Shown: positions 32,888-44,614, numbered from the stretch's first letter. The stretch: DNA of 64,000 nt from Rana temporaria (GCF_905171775.1 NC_053499.1:85226669-85290668); one strand, 5' to 3'. Numbers and translations are program-made. Notes: a model not told the origin generated them from the sequence alone.

Positions 32888-33612
32888 GGGCTAGATTCAC
32901 ATAGATTTGCCTATCTTTAGGCGGGCGTAGCGTATCGCATATACGCTATGCCGCCGTAACTTTGACAGGCAAGTGCAGTATTCTCAAAGCAAAGTTGCGG
33001 CGGCGCAGCGTAAATAGGCCGGCGTAAGCCCGCCTAATTCAAATGTGGAAGATGCGGGCGTGTTTTATGATAATTTATTGTGACCCCACGTAAATGACGC
33101 TTTTTCCGAACGGCGCATGTGCCGTCCGTGAAAGTATCCCAGTGCGCATGCTCCAAATTAACCCGCATAAAATCAATGCTTTCGACGTGAATGTAAATTA
33201 CGCACAGCCCTATTCGCGAACGACTTACGCAAACGACGTAATCAACGTAAAATTGGACGCGGCCCCCGACGTCCATACTTACCATTGGCTATGCCTCATA
33301 TGGCAGGCATAACTTTACGCCAGAAAAAGCCTTATGTAAACGACGTAAAAAAATCCGCCGGGCGCGCCTACGTTTCTGAATCGGCGTATCTAGCTCATTT
33401 GCATGTTCTACGCGGAAATCAGCGGAAGCGCCACCTAGCGGCCAGCGTAAATATGCACCCTAAGATACGACGGCGTAGGAGACTTTCGTATCTTAGCAAC
33501 ATTTAAGCGTATCTCAGTTTGAGCATACGCTTAAAGTTGCGACAGCGTGGATTCAGACTTACAACGGCGTATCTACTGATACGCCTGTCGGAAGTGTTAC
33601 TGAATCTAGCCC
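32888..33612. mobile_element. GATTCAC foldback MITE in satellite, copy 1
   Basis: 725 bp, ends GGGCTAGATTCAC and GAATCTAGCCC, flanked by CAA on both sides of the satellite. Interior is CpG-rich with GCGTA/TACGC motifs. Variants distinguishing it: AAAATCAATG and TTCTACGCGG. Confidence 0.9.
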
Positions 33613-34259
33613 CAAGTAGGTTTAAGTGCAAACTATACAGCACAAGTGCAGTAAACTCCAAGTAGGTTTAAGTGCAAACTATACAGCACAAGTGCAGTAA
33701 ACACCAAGTAGGTTTAGGTGCAAACTATACAGCACAAGTGCAGTAAACACCAAGTAGGTTTAGGTGCAAACTATACAGCACAAGTGCAGTAAACACCAAG
33801 TAGGTTTAGGTGCAAACTATACAGCACAAGTGCAGTAAACACCAAGTAGGTTTAGGTGCAAACTATACAGCACAAGTGCAGTAAACACCAAGTATGTTTA
33901 AGTGCAAACTATACAGCACAAGTGCAGTAAACACCAAGTAGGTTTAGGTGCAAACTATACAGCACAAGTGCAGTAAACACCAAGTAGGTTTAGGTGCAAA
34001 CTATACAACACAAGTGCAGTAAACACCAAGTAGGTTTAGGTGCAAACTATACAGCACAAGTGCAGTAAACTCCAAGTAGGTTTAGGTGCAAACTATACAA
34101 CACAAGTGAAGTAAACACCAAGTAGGTTTAGGTGCAAACTATACAGCATAAGTACAGTAAACTCCAAGTAGGTTTAGGTGCAAACTATACAGCACAAGTG
34201 CAGTAAACACCAAGTAGGTTTAGGTGCAAACTATACAGCACAAGTGCAGTAAACACCAA

Positions 34260-34984
34260 GGGCTAGATTCACATAGATTTGCCTATCTTTAGGCGGGCGT
34301 AGCGTATCGCATATACGCTATGCCGCCGTAACTTTGACAGGCAAGTGCAGTATTCTCAAAGCAAAGTTGCGGCGGCGCAGCGTAAATAGGCCGGCGTAAG
34401 CCCGCCTAATTCAAATGTGGAAGATGCGGGCGTGTTTTATGATAATTTATTGTGACCCCACGTAAATGACGCTTTTTCCGAACGGCGCATGTGCCGTCCG
34501 TGAAAGTATCCCAGTGCGCATGCTCCAAATTAACCCGCATAAATTCAATGCTTTCGACGTGAATGTAAATTACGCACAGCCCTATTCGCGAACGACTTAC
34601 GCAAACGACGTAATCAACGTAAAATTGGACGCGGCCCCCGACGTCCATACTTACCATTGGCTATGCCTCATATGGCAGGCATAACTTTACGCCAGAAAAA
34701 GCCTTATGTAAACGACGTAAAAAAATCCGCCGGGCGCGCCTACGTTTCTGAATCGGCGTATCTAGCTCATTTGCATATTCTATGCGGAAATCAGCGGAAG
34801 CGCCACCTAGCGGCCAGCGTAAATATGCACCCTAAGATACGACGGCGTAGGAGACTTTCGTATCTTAGCAACATTTAAGCGTATCTCAGTTTGAGCATAC
34901 GCTTAAAGTTGCGACAGCGTGGATTCAGACTTACAACGGCGTATCTACTGATACGCCTGTCGGAAGTGTTACTGAATCTAGCCC
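34260..34984. mobile_element. GATTCAC foldback MITE in satellite, copy 2
   Basis: Same 725-bp element at the same position in a satellite unit, 1372 bp after copy 1. Shares GAGCATACGC and TTCAGACTT with copy 1 but AAATTCAATG and TTCTATGCGG with copy 3. Confidence 0.9.
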
Positions 34985-35631
34985 CAAGTAGGTTTAAGTG
35001 CAAACTATACAGCACAAGTGCAGTAAACTCCAAGTAGGTTTAAGTGCAAACTATACAGCACAAGTGCAGTAAACACCAAGTAGGTTTAGGTGCAAACTAT
35101 ACAGCACAAGTGCAGTAAACACCAAGTAGGTTTAGGTGCAAACTATACAGCACAAGTGCAGTAAACACCAAGTAGGTTTAGGTGCAAACTATACAGCACA
35201 AGTGCAGTAAACACCAAGTAGGTTTAGGTGCAAACTATACAGCACAAGTGCAGTAAACACCAAGTAGGTTTAAGTGCAAACTATACAGCACAAGTGCAGT
35301 AAACACCAAGTAGGTTTAGGTGCAAACTATACAGCACAAGTGCAGTAAACACCAAGTAGGTTTAGGTGCAAACTATACAACACAAGTGCAGTAAACACCA
35401 AGTAGGTTTAGGTGCAAACTATACAGCACAAGTGCAGTAAACTCCAAGTAGGTTTAGGTGCAAACTATACAACACAAGTGAAGTAAACACCAAGTAGGTT
35501 TAGGTGCAAACTATACAGCATAAGTACAGTAAACTCCAAGTAGGTTTAGGTGCAAACTATACAGCACAAGTGCAGTAAACACCAAGTAGGTTTAGGTGCA
35601 AACTATACAGCACAAGTGCAGTAAACACCAA

Positions 35632-36356
35632 GGGCTAGATTCACATAGATTTGCCTATCTTTAGGCGGGCGTAGCGTATCGCATATACGCTATGCCGCCG
35701 TAACTTTGACAGGCAAGTGCAGTATTCTCAAAGCAAAGTTGCGGCGGCGCAGCGTAAATAGGCCGGCGTAAGCCCGCCTAATTCAAATGTGGAAGATGCG
35801 GGCGTGTTTTATGATAATTTATTGTGACCCCACGTAAATGACGCTTTTTCCGAACGGCGCATGTGCCGTCCGTGAAAGTATCCCAGTGCGCATGCTCCAA
35901 ATTAACCCGCATAAATTCAATGCTTTCGACGTGAATGTAAATTACGCACAGCCCTATTCGCGAACGACTTACGCAAACGACGTAATCAACGTAAAATTGG
36001 ACGCGGCCCCCGACGTCCATACTTACCATTGGCTATGCCTCATATGGCAGGCATAACTTTACGCCAGAAAAAGCCTTATGTAAACGACGTAAAAAAATCC
36101 GCCGGGCGCGCCTACGTTTCTGAATCGGCGTATCTAGCTCATTTGCATATTCTATGCGGAAATCAGCGGAAGCGCCACCTAGCGGCCAGCGTAAATATGC
36201 ACCCTAAGATACGACGGCGTAGGAGACTTTCGTATCTTAGCAACATTTAAGCGTATCTCAGTTTGAGTATACGCTTAAAGTTGCGACAGCGTGGATTCAG
36301 CCTTACAACGGCGTATCTACTGATACGCCTGTCGGAAGTGTTACTGAATCTAGCCC
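35632..36356. mobile_element. GATTCAC foldback MITE in satellite, copy 3
   Basis: Same element and junctions, again 1372 bp on. Shares TTCTATGCGG with copy 2 and GAGTATACGC plus TTCAGCCTT with copy 4. Confidence 0.9.
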
Positions 36357-36712
36357 CAAGTAGGTTTAAGTGCAAACTATACAGCACAAGTGCAGTAAAC
36401 TCCAAGTAGGTTTAGGTGCAAACTATACAGCACAAGTGCAGTAAACACCAAGTAGGTTTAGGTGCAAACTATACAGCACAAGTGCAGTAAACACCAAGTA
36501 GGTTTAGGTGCAAACTATACAGCACAAGTGCAGTAAACACCAAGTAGGTTTAGGTGCAAACTATACAGCATAAGTGCAGTAAACACCAAGTAGGTTTAGG
36601 TGCAAACTATACAGCACATGTGCAGTAAACACCAAGTAGGTTTAAGTGCAAACTATACAGCACAAGTGCAGTAAACACCAAGTAGGTTTAGGTGCAAACT
36701 ATACAGCACAAG

Positions 36713-37657
36713 TATATATATTGGAAGATACTGCGCAGGTCTATTAGGTGAAATAGTGATGACACTATAAAAATAATGTGAAAAATAATAAAAATGAAAA
36801 TAATATATATGTCAGATACACACAAAAATACGATTTTAAAAGGAAAAGCTGCGCTGCAAATTAGATCAACATAAATCTTCAATTATGTTATGGGCACACA
36901 AAACCCCAGTGCATTAAAACTGAAAAAAAGTTGTGCAAAAGTCCATATAGGATGTATCACAGAAGATTGCAGGAAGTGACAGAGAGTTCTCCGAATGGGT
37001 GAGGCTAAATTTCAGGCAAAATCTTGTGAATCAGATGACAAATCCACCACCACTTATGTACCAACTGCTTACCAGAGCAAGAAATAAATCAGGCATGTAT
37101 ACACATAGGTCAGTAAGGGTCCTGGGTAAACTGCCACTCTCTCTCCTGTTTCACCAATCTTCTATGTCAGACCAACTTTCTCCATAGATGTAACCCAGAG
37201 GAGAAAAACACTAAAAATATAACTAGTCATTGGAGAGCGTCGTAGGACATTACAACTTCACTCAGACAGTCCAGCCTTCTGATTGTTCCAGGGTTATTTT
37301 TTTGTGTTGGGCAGCTTATGTACATCTTGTCTTATATCGGGTTTGGTAATTCCTGAAGAGGTCTAGTGATGTATTCCTTGGTGACCTGAGTCCTGGCTCT
37401 GTGCAGGCTGGAGGAGGCACAGCAATGGTCACCACTCTGCACACTCCACACACAGCACTGTGAATGAAATGTATCGTCCCCAGGAACAGCTCAGCCCTTT
37501 CCACTTCCTGGGGAGGGGGAGGGATCACATCAATGCTGCTTCTTGAACTTTTGCACAACTTTTTTTCAGTTTTAATGCACTGGGGTTTTGTGTGCCCATA
37601 ACATAATTGAAGATTTATGTTGATCTAATTTACAGCGCAGCTTTTCCTTTTAAAATT
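36713..37657. mobile_element. Second satellite-borne element, copy 1 (about 945 bp, 110-bp inverted repeat)
   Basis: Starts TATATATATTGGAAGATAC after CAGCACAAG and ends CCTTTTAAAATT before ATACAGCACAAG. Sequence from about 36833 (TTTTAAAAGGAAAAGCTGCG to AAAAAAAGTTGTGCAAAAG) recurs inverted at about 37545-37655. The first 120 bp lie outside the inverted repeat. Non-coding; family not recognised. Confidence 0.8.
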
Positions 37658-37822
37658 ATACAGCACAAGTGCAGTAAACACCAAGTAGGTTTAGGTGCAA
37701 AATTTACAGCACAAGTGCAGTAAACACCAAGTAGGTTTAGGTGCAAACTATACAACACAAGTGAAGTAAACACCAAGTAGGTTTAGGTGCAAACTATACA
37801 GCACAAGTGCAGTAAACACCAA

Positions 37823-38547
37823 GGGCTAGATTCACATAGATTTGCCTATCTTTAGGCGGGCGTAGCGTATCGCATATACGCTATGCCGCCGTAACTTTGA
37901 CAGGCAAGTGCAGTATTCTCAAAGCAAAGTTGCGGCGGCGCAGCGTAAATAGGCCGGCGTAAGCCCGCCTAATTCAAATGTGGAAGATGCGGGCGTGTTT
38001 TATGATAATTTATTGTGACCCCACGTAAATGACGCTTTTTCCGAACGGCGCATGTGCCGTCCGTGAAAGTATCCCAGTGCGCATGCTCCAAATTAACCCG
38101 CATAAATTCAATGCTTTCGACGTGAATGTAAATTACGCACAGCCCTATTCGCGAACGACTTACGCAAACGACGTAATCAACGTAAAATTGGACGCGGCCC
38201 CCGACGTCCATACTTACCATTGGCTATGCCTCATATGGCAGGCATAACTTTACGCCAGAAAAAGCCTTATGTAAACGACGTAAAAAAATCCGCCGGGCGC
38301 GCCTACGTTTCTGAATCGGCGTATCTAGCTCATTTGCATATTCTACACGGAAATCAGCGGAAGCGCCACCTAGCGGCCAGCGTAAATATGCACCCTAAGA
38401 TACGACGGCGTAGGAGACTTTCGTATCTTAGCAACATTTAAGCGCATCTCAGTTTGAGTATACGCTTAAAGTTGCGACAGCGTGGATTCAGCCTTACAAC
38501 GGCGTATCTACTGATACGCCTGTCGGAAGTGTTACTGAATCTAGCCC
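37823..38547. mobile_element. GATTCAC foldback MITE in satellite, copy 4
   Basis: Same element and junctions, 2191 bp after copy 3. The extra spacing is due to the 36713-37657 insertion. Private variants TTCTACACGG and AAGCGCATCTC. Confidence 0.9.
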
Positions 38548-39317
38548 CAAGTAGGTTTAAGTGCAAACTATACAGCACAAGTGCAGTAAACACCAAGTAG
38601 GTTTAGGTGCAAACTATACAGCACAAGTGCAGTAAACACCAAGTAGGTTTAGGTGCAAACTATACAGCACAAGTGCAGTAAACACCAAGTAGGTTTAGGT
38701 GCAAACTATACAGCACAAGTGCAGTAAACTCCAAGTAGGTTTAGGTGCAAACTATACAGCACAAGTGCAGTAAACACCAAGTAGGTTTAGGTGCAAACTA
38801 TACAGCACAAGTGCAGTAAACACCAAGTAGGTTTAGGTGCAAACTATACAGCACAAGTGCAGTAAACACCAAGTAGGTTTAGGTGCAAACTATACAGCAC
38901 AAGTGCAGTAAACACCAAGTAGGTTTAGGTGCAAACTATACAGCACAAGTGCAGTAAACACCAAGTAGGTTTAGGTGCAAACTATACAGCACAAGTGCAG
39001 TAAACACCAAGTAGGTTTAGGTGCAAACTATACAGCACAAGTGCAGTAAACTCCAAGTAGGTTTAGGTGCAAACTATACAGCACAAGTGCAGTAAACACC
39101 AAGTAGGTTTAGGTGCAAACTATACAGCACAAGTGCAGTAAACACCAAGTAGGTTTAGGTGCAAACTATACAACACAAGTGCAGTAAACACCAAGTAGGT
39201 TTAGGTGCAAACTATACAACACAAGTGCAGTAAACACCAAGTAGGTTTAGGTGCAAACTATACAGCACAAGTGTAGTAAACTCCAAGTAGGTTTAGGTGC
39301 AAACTATACAACACAAG

Positions 39318-40262
39318 TATATATATTGGAAGATACTGCGCAGGTCTATTAGGTGAAATAGTGATGACACTATAAAAATAATGTGAAAAATAATAAAAAT
39401 GAAAATAATATATATGTCAGATACACACAAAAATACGATTTTAAAAGGAAAAGCTGCGCTGCAAATTAGATCAACATAAATCTTCAATTATGTTATGGGC
39501 ACACAAAACCCCAGTGCATTAAAACTGAAAAAAAGTTGTGCAAAAGTCCATATAGGATGTATCACAGAAGATTGCAGGAAGTGACAGAGAGTTCTCCGAA
39601 TGGGTGAGGCTAAATTTCAGGCAAAATCTTGTGAATCAGATGACAAATCCACCACCACTTATGTACCAACTGCTTACCAGAGCAAGAAATAAATCAGGCA
39701 TGTATACACATAGGTCAGTAAGGGTCCTGGGTAAACTGCCACTCTCTCTCCTGTTTCACCAATCTTCTATGTCAGACCAACTTTCTCCATAGATGTAACC
39801 CAGAGGAGAAAAACACTAAAAATATAACTAGTCATTGGAGAGCGTCGTAGGACATTACAACTTCACTCAGACAGTCCAGCCTTCTGATTGTTCCAGGGTT
39901 ATTTTTTTGTGTTGGGCAGCTTATGAACGTCTTGTCTTATATCGGGTTTGGTAATTCCTGAAGAGGTCTAGTGATGTATTCCTTGGTGACCTGAGTCCTG
40001 GCTCTGTGCAGGCTGGAGGAGGCACAGCAATGGTCACCACTCTGCACACTCCACACACAGCACTGTGAATGAAATGTATCGTCCCCAGGAACAGCTCAGC
40101 CCTTTCCACTTCCTGGGGAGGGGGAGGGATCACATCAATGCTGCTTCTTGAACTTTTGCACAACTTTTTTTCAGTTTTAATGCACTGGGGTTTTGTGTGC
40201 CCATAACATAATTGAAGATTTATGTTGATCTAATTTACAGCGCAGCTTTTCCTTTTAAAATT
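39318..40262. mobile_element. Second satellite-borne element, copy 2
   Basis: Near-identical to 36713-37657, offset by 2605 bp, with the same junctions to the satellite. Differences seen include ATGAACGTC for ATGTACATC near 39925. Best explained by duplication of a 2.6-kb block. Confidence 0.85.
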
Positions 40263-40455
40263 ATACAGCACAAGTGCAGTAAACACCAAGTAGGTTTAGG
40301 TGCAAAATTTACAGCACAAGTGCAGTAAACACCAAGTAGGTTTAGGTGCAAACTATACAGCACAAGTGCAGTAAACACCAAGTAGGTTTAGGTGCAAACT
40401 ATACAGCACAAGTGCAGTAAACACCAAGTAGGTTTAGGTGCAAACTATACAGCAC

Positions 40456-40998
40456 ACGGGCAATACAACACGTTAGAACACTGCAGCTAGCACAATCAAC
40501 TGCCTGACAAATAGGAATAGCTGATCTAGCTAAACTATACAGTGTATAAATATATGTGCAACACCTGGGATGTATATATATCCTCTACACACTGTAAATG
40601 TAACTAAACTGTCTAGCCTGCCTGCTCTATCTATCTATCTAGAAAAAAAGACACTGTCTCTCTCTCTCTCTCTCTCTCTCTCTAGGACTGATCTTTTCAC
40701 TAACACCGCCTCAACACACTACACAAGGCCGCCCTGCAGGCAAGCCCTGAGCCATAATTGGCCAAAGCCACCCTGGCTTTGGCCAATTACGGCTCTCTGT
40801 ACTGACGGCCCTGTGATTGGCCAAACATGTGGGTCATAGTGCATGCTTGGCCAATCATCAGCGCGCAATGCCACAGTGAATTATGGGCCGTGGTGAATTT
40901 GGTGCGAACGACCCGTTTTGTTCGTATTTCAACGAACGGACGAACAGATGATGTTCGAGTCGAACATACGTTCGAATCGAACGCGGAGCTCTTCCCTA
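40456..40998 (-). repeat. hAT 1 5' terminal region with TC microsatellite and hairpin
   Basis: Contains a (TC)n run at about 40656-40683, the hairpin TTGGCCAAAGCC...GGCTTTGGCCAA near 40759-40790, repeated GGCCAAT boxes, and AACGAACGGACGAACAG/TTCGAGTCGAACATACG repeats leading to the end CTCTTCCCTA. The CGAACG-rich end resembles the GCGAACG-rich ends of hAT 2. Confidence 0.65.
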
Positions 40999-41442
40999 TT
41001 AAAGGGTTAGTAAAGGTTCCCGTTTAAATAACAAACATGTCATACTTGCCTCCACTGTGCAGTTAGTTTTGCACAGAGTGGCCCGATCCTCCTCTTCTGG
41101 GTTTCCTCGGCGGCTGTCTCGGCTCCTCCCCGCAAGAGCTAACCACCGTTCTGGGAATCGCTCTCCCAAGGGGGTAAGCTTGAGGGCACGCTCCTGTCAT
41201 ACAGTCGGCGGCCATAGCCGGCGACTGTATCACCCGGCCCTGCCCCCCGGCATGCCGCGTCATTGATTTGATTAACAGCAGCGGGAGCCAATGGATGCTC
41301 TGCTATCGATCATTCAATGAATGAGCTGAGAAGCCTGGACGAGAAGCCAGCGCATTTACAAAGCGGGACTTTGGACAGCTCAGGTAAGTAAATGGTAGGG
41401 CATTGGATGTTTTTTTCACCTAATGCATAGGATGCATTAAGG

Positions 41443-42304
41443 CAGGGGTGCCCAACCTTTTTAAGCGCAAGGGCCACTTAAGCGACTTGGCAACTGGTCA
41501 CGGGCCACAATTAGCGGAGCGGGTGGATAGCAGGTTAAATTGCAGGTAGGACACAATTCAATTTACATCTGCCACTCCTTAGAGGTGAATAGAGGGTCCA
41601 ACTGGGTTGGACTGACCGTGTGAAAGGGGCCCATGGCTGCTTTCACACTGATGCGCTGCGGGTTACTCGCACCACGGGTGCAACGCAGTGTACCTTTGGC
41701 TTTTCTGCACTTTGCTATAGACTTCTATTATATTCTGCAGGTTTGGTGCACTTTCAGAAAGCTCACCAAACTCGCAGGTAATAGAAGTCTATGGCTCAGT
41801 GCAGGTAACCCACAGGTGCACTGCTCTGCATCTGTGGATTAGTTTGAAAGCAGCCCAGTAACCACTGCAGAACAGATATGCCCATACATACACTGTAATT
41901 TTAGTAATAAACTGACCTTCAGCCTAGGTTCACACTGCTGCGAATTCAAAATCGTGGTAAAATGCGCGATTTTACCGCGATTTCGCGGCCGCGATTTTGC
42001 CGCGATTTCGGCCGCAATTTAATGTAAATCGCGGCCCGAAATCGCAAAAAGTAGTACAGGAACTACTTTTTGAAATCGCAGATGCGGCGTCGCACTGATT
42101 AGGACAGTGCCATTGCCGACAATTGCCGGCAAATGCCGCCGATTTGAGATGCGATTTGACATGTCAAATCGCATCTCAAATCGTTCCAAATCGTACCCAG
42201 TGTGAACCAGGGCTATATAACAGTATTCTATTCTATTCCATACCAGAGCAGGAGGTCGCGGGCCACATCAGAGGGCTCCGCGGGCCACTGGTTGGGCATC
42301 CCTG
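41443..42304. mobile_element. hAT MITE with CAGGGGTGCCCAACC ends
   Basis: Inverted ends CAGGGGTGCCCAACC and GGTTGGGCATCCCTG are flanked by a perfect 8-bp duplication CATTAAGG at 41435-41442 and 42305-42312. GGGCCAC motifs follow each end. The termini resemble the Charlie-type hAT consensus. Another element is nested at 41931-42214. No coding capacity. Confidence 0.92.
41931..42214. mobile_element. TTCACACTG-type MITE, small copy
   Basis: Ends AGCCTAGGTTCACACTG and CAGTGTGAACCAGGGCT. The interior is a run of GCGATTT/AAATCGC motifs in both orientations, giving a self-complementary structure. Same terminus type as 46024-48955 and 60869-61851. Confidence 0.8.
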
Positions 42305-42345
42305 CATTAAGGTGGAAAAATCGTGAAACTTTACAACCCTTTTAA

Positions 42346-42747
42346 TGTTACTATAGACACTATAGTTACTATAACATTTGTCACTCATTGTAAATGCATT
42401 TAGATGAAGAATAGACTTTGTGAAACACCAAGCTCTCTCATTGTTCTTAATTTCCACCTGGTTTCAGAGAGTAAAAACATGCTTCATTTTTCAGTCCAAC
42501 TAGCATCAAGAGGAAACGAAAAAGCATTCTTGTGTCTCTGACTTCAGTGCCAGCCAGTCATTGAATAAAGGAGGTGTTTGCTGCCAACAGCATTTGGATG
42601 TTGAATTCCAGTATTATGTGTAGAACATCATAAAGAACATGAGCAGTGTCCAGTTTTAAGTGACAGCATGAGGGGTTTCCAGGACCCGCCCAGACCACTT
42701 CTAGTATAATCTGTGCCTGTATTCAAGAGGGACTGTGTGAAGGCATT
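42346..42747. other. Probable intron, no exon seen
   Basis: Single-copy-looking sequence beside the mmp2-like exon. I searched it for the last hemopexin exon on minus (expected ending near a WLGC-type C-terminus) and did not find one. Confidence 0.45.
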
Positions 42748-43486
42748 GGCCCAGATTCAAGAAGCAATTGCGCCCGTGTAACCATAAGTTACACGGCGCA
42801 ATTGCTTACTTGCTCTGGTGTAACGAGTGCTCCTGATTCAGGAACCTCGTTACACCGACTGCAGCCTAAAATCTGCGCGGCATAAGGCACTTATGCCTCG
42901 CAGATTTTAGACTGCATTCTTGTGCTTGCCGCTAGGGGGCGCTCCCATTGTGATCAGCGTGTAGTATGCAAATTGCATACTACCAACTGATTCACAAACT
43001 TGCGCGGGCCCCGCGCAAGCCAGGTACGGAGTTTCCGTACGACAACTTTAGCGCAAGGCTGCCCTTTATAATAGCAGGGGCAGCCAATGCTAAAGTATGG
43101 CCGCCGCTCCCGCGACGTGAAATTTGAATTTCACGTCGTTTGCGTAAGTGCTTCGTGAATGGCGCTGGACGCCATTCACGTTCACTTTGAAGCAAATGAC
43201 GTCCTTGCGACGCCATTTGCCGCAATGCACGTCGGGAAAGTTTCCCGACGGAGCATGCGCTGTACGCTCGGCGCGGGAGCGCGCCTTATTTAAATGATTC
43301 CCGCCCCCGGCGGGATTATTTAACTTGTGCGTGCTTACGCCGGGCAAATTTGCCGACGCGCCCTCGCAGTTCACGGAGCTACTGCTCCGTGAATCGAGGG
43401 CAGCGCAAAATATTTGCGTGGGCGCAGGGCAAAATCGTTGCCCTGTGCCCGCGCAAATAAAGTGCAAGCTATGCTGAATCTGGGCC
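42748..43486. mobile_element. GATTCAC-superfamily foldback MITE (GGCCCAGATTC ends)
   Basis: Ends GGCCCAGATTCAAG and CTGAATCTGGGCC. The interior pairs GCGCAATTGC, CGTGAATGGCG and TTTGCGTAAG type motifs. It lies about 65 bp downstream of the mmp2-like exon on the gene's strand. Not coding despite a 158-codon minus ORF that runs from it into the flank. Confidence 0.85.
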
Positions 43487-43551
43487 AGTGTTTGCTCTCT
43501 CCTGCCTTGATTGTTTGCATACGTTTCTGAATAAGTCACAAGGCAACTTAC

Positions 43552-43661
43552 CACTTCCACGGACATCTACCACAGCATCCAAATTATCGTGTACGCCATT
43601 CCATGAATCTGCAATTAGTTTTGGGAAACCAGGGTCCATTTTCTTTTTCGCTTCATTATAT
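43552..43661 (-). CDS. mmp2: mmp2-like internal exon (hemopexin domain)
   Basis: Minus strand, 110 nt between acceptor TTATTTGCTCAG and donor GTAAGTTG. It starts one base into a codon and ends with the first base of the next. Translation reads YNEAKKKMDPGFPKLIADSW, followed by an NLDAVVDV block. This is the hemopexin-like blade 4 text of matrix metalloproteinases, closest to gelatinase A (MMP2), a secreted zinc protease that degrades type IV collagen. The hemopexin domain binds TIMP-2. It would be the penultimate exon by vertebrate MMP2 layout. No other MMP exon was found, so both flanking introns appear large and transposon-filled. The assignment rests on remembered family sequence. Confidence 0.85.
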
Positions 43662-43889
43662 CTGAGCAAATAAGATAAGAAATACATTTGATTTAAGTTT
43701 AAACTTCATCAGAGAAACTTCACCAAAAAATACGGATGCAATGTATATTGATATTATATGAACCACTCCCAAGTCAGGACACTTTCACCCCCTTCCAGTC
43801 TAGGCCAATTTGCAGCTTTCAGCACTGTGGCACTTTGAATGACAATTGTGCGGTCATGCAACACTGTACCCATTTGTTCACACATATAT

Positions 43890-44614
43890 AGCTAGATTCA
43901 GGTAGAGTTAGGTCGGCGTATCAGTAGATACGCCGACCTAACTCTGAATCTGCGCCGACCTAGGTTTTAGTGTATTCTCAAACAGAGATACACTTAAACC
44001 TATCTAAGATACGACGGCTTGCGCCGTCCTATCTTAGGGTGCAATATTTTGGCTGGCCGCTAGGTGGCGCTTCCATTGCGGTCGGCGTAGAATATGTAAA
44101 TCACTAGATATGCCTATTCACGAATGTACGCCCGACCGACGCAGTACAGATACGCCGTTTACGTAACGCTTTATCAGGCCTAAAGTTATTCCAACAAATA
44201 GTTGGAATAGTAATGTTAAAGTATGGCCGCCGTTCTCGCTTTGAAATTTTATGTCGTTTGCGTAAGTCGTCCGTGAATAGGGATTTACGTAGTTTACATC
44301 CACGTCGAAATCAATAGGCCCATGCGGCGTACTTAGCCGCAATGCACACTGGAAAATGTAGGCGGTCGGCGCATGCGCAGTTGCAAAAAAACGTCAATCA
44401 CGTTGGGTCAAGCCTAATTATCATAAAACACGCCCCCTCAGCCAAATTTGAATTAGGCACCCTTACGCCCGCCCGCTTTAGGCTACGCCGCCGTAACTTA
44501 GCAGGCAAGTACATTGTGAATCATGTACTTGCCTCGCTAACTTACGGCGGCGTAGCCTAAATGCCTTAAGCTACGCCGCCGAAAGGATATGAGCTCGCCA
44601 TCCTGAATCTAGCT
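43890..44614. mobile_element. GATTCA-superfamily foldback MITE (AGCTAGATTCAGG ends)
   Basis: Ends AGCTAGATTCAGG and CCTGAATCTAGCT, with ATA near both junctions. Interior rich in GGCGTA/TACGCC motifs and CGACGG, with arms that pair. Interrupts the element at 43790-45730 inside AATAGAGC. Confidence 0.85.

Larger units (their letters stand above)
32165..40455. repeat. 46-bp satellite array with higher-order repeats
   Basis: The unit is CAAGTAGGTTTAGGTGCAAA joined to CTATACAGCACAAGTGCAGT and AAACAC (46 bp). Units are diverged at the left edge (32165-32420) and nearly uniform within. Two kinds of foldback element are embedded: four copies at 32888, 34260, 35632 and 37823, and two at 36713 and 39318. 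Their spacing (1372, 1372, 2191 and 2605 bp) and shared variants point to amplification after insertion. It occupies the 5' flank of hAT 1. Confidence 0.93.
26230..40998 (-). mobile_element. hAT transposon 1 with expanded subterminal satellite
   Basis: A minus-strand hAT. It has 3' subterminal repeats (26262-26745), a broken transposase (26835-32157), then a 5' flank grown to about 8.3 kb by 46-bp satellite (32165-40455), and a right end at 40998 (TTCGAATCGAACG...CTCTTCCCTA). A MITE, a 1.56-kb hAT-N and six satellite-borne elements lie inside. The left terminus is not identified. Relatedness to hAT 2 (49392-55148) is clear from the transposase. Confidence 0.75.
41003..42341. mobile_element. 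TTAA-type MITE (AGGGTTAGTAAAGG ends) with nested insertions
   Basis: TTAA at 40999-41002 and 42342-42345 bounds AGGGTTAGTAAAGG...ACTTTACAACCCT. Without the nested hAT MITE (41443-42304) it is about 470 bp. It abuts the hAT 1 right end. Non-coding. Confidence 0.75.

Noticed and set aside
33034..38441. Recurring 72-, 73- and 83-codon ORFs at fixed spacing
   Set aside because: They lie in the four foldback MITE copies, on both strands, with no domain. Recurrence reflects element duplication, not a gene family.
42540..42600. Possible last mmp2 exon on minus (NDWLAL text)
   Set aside because: Upstream residues in that frame do not resemble the hemopexin end, and no acceptor supports it.
43090..43566. 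158-codon minus ORF next to the mmp2-like exon
   Set aside because: It runs through the splice donor into a foldback MITE; only the exon part is supported.
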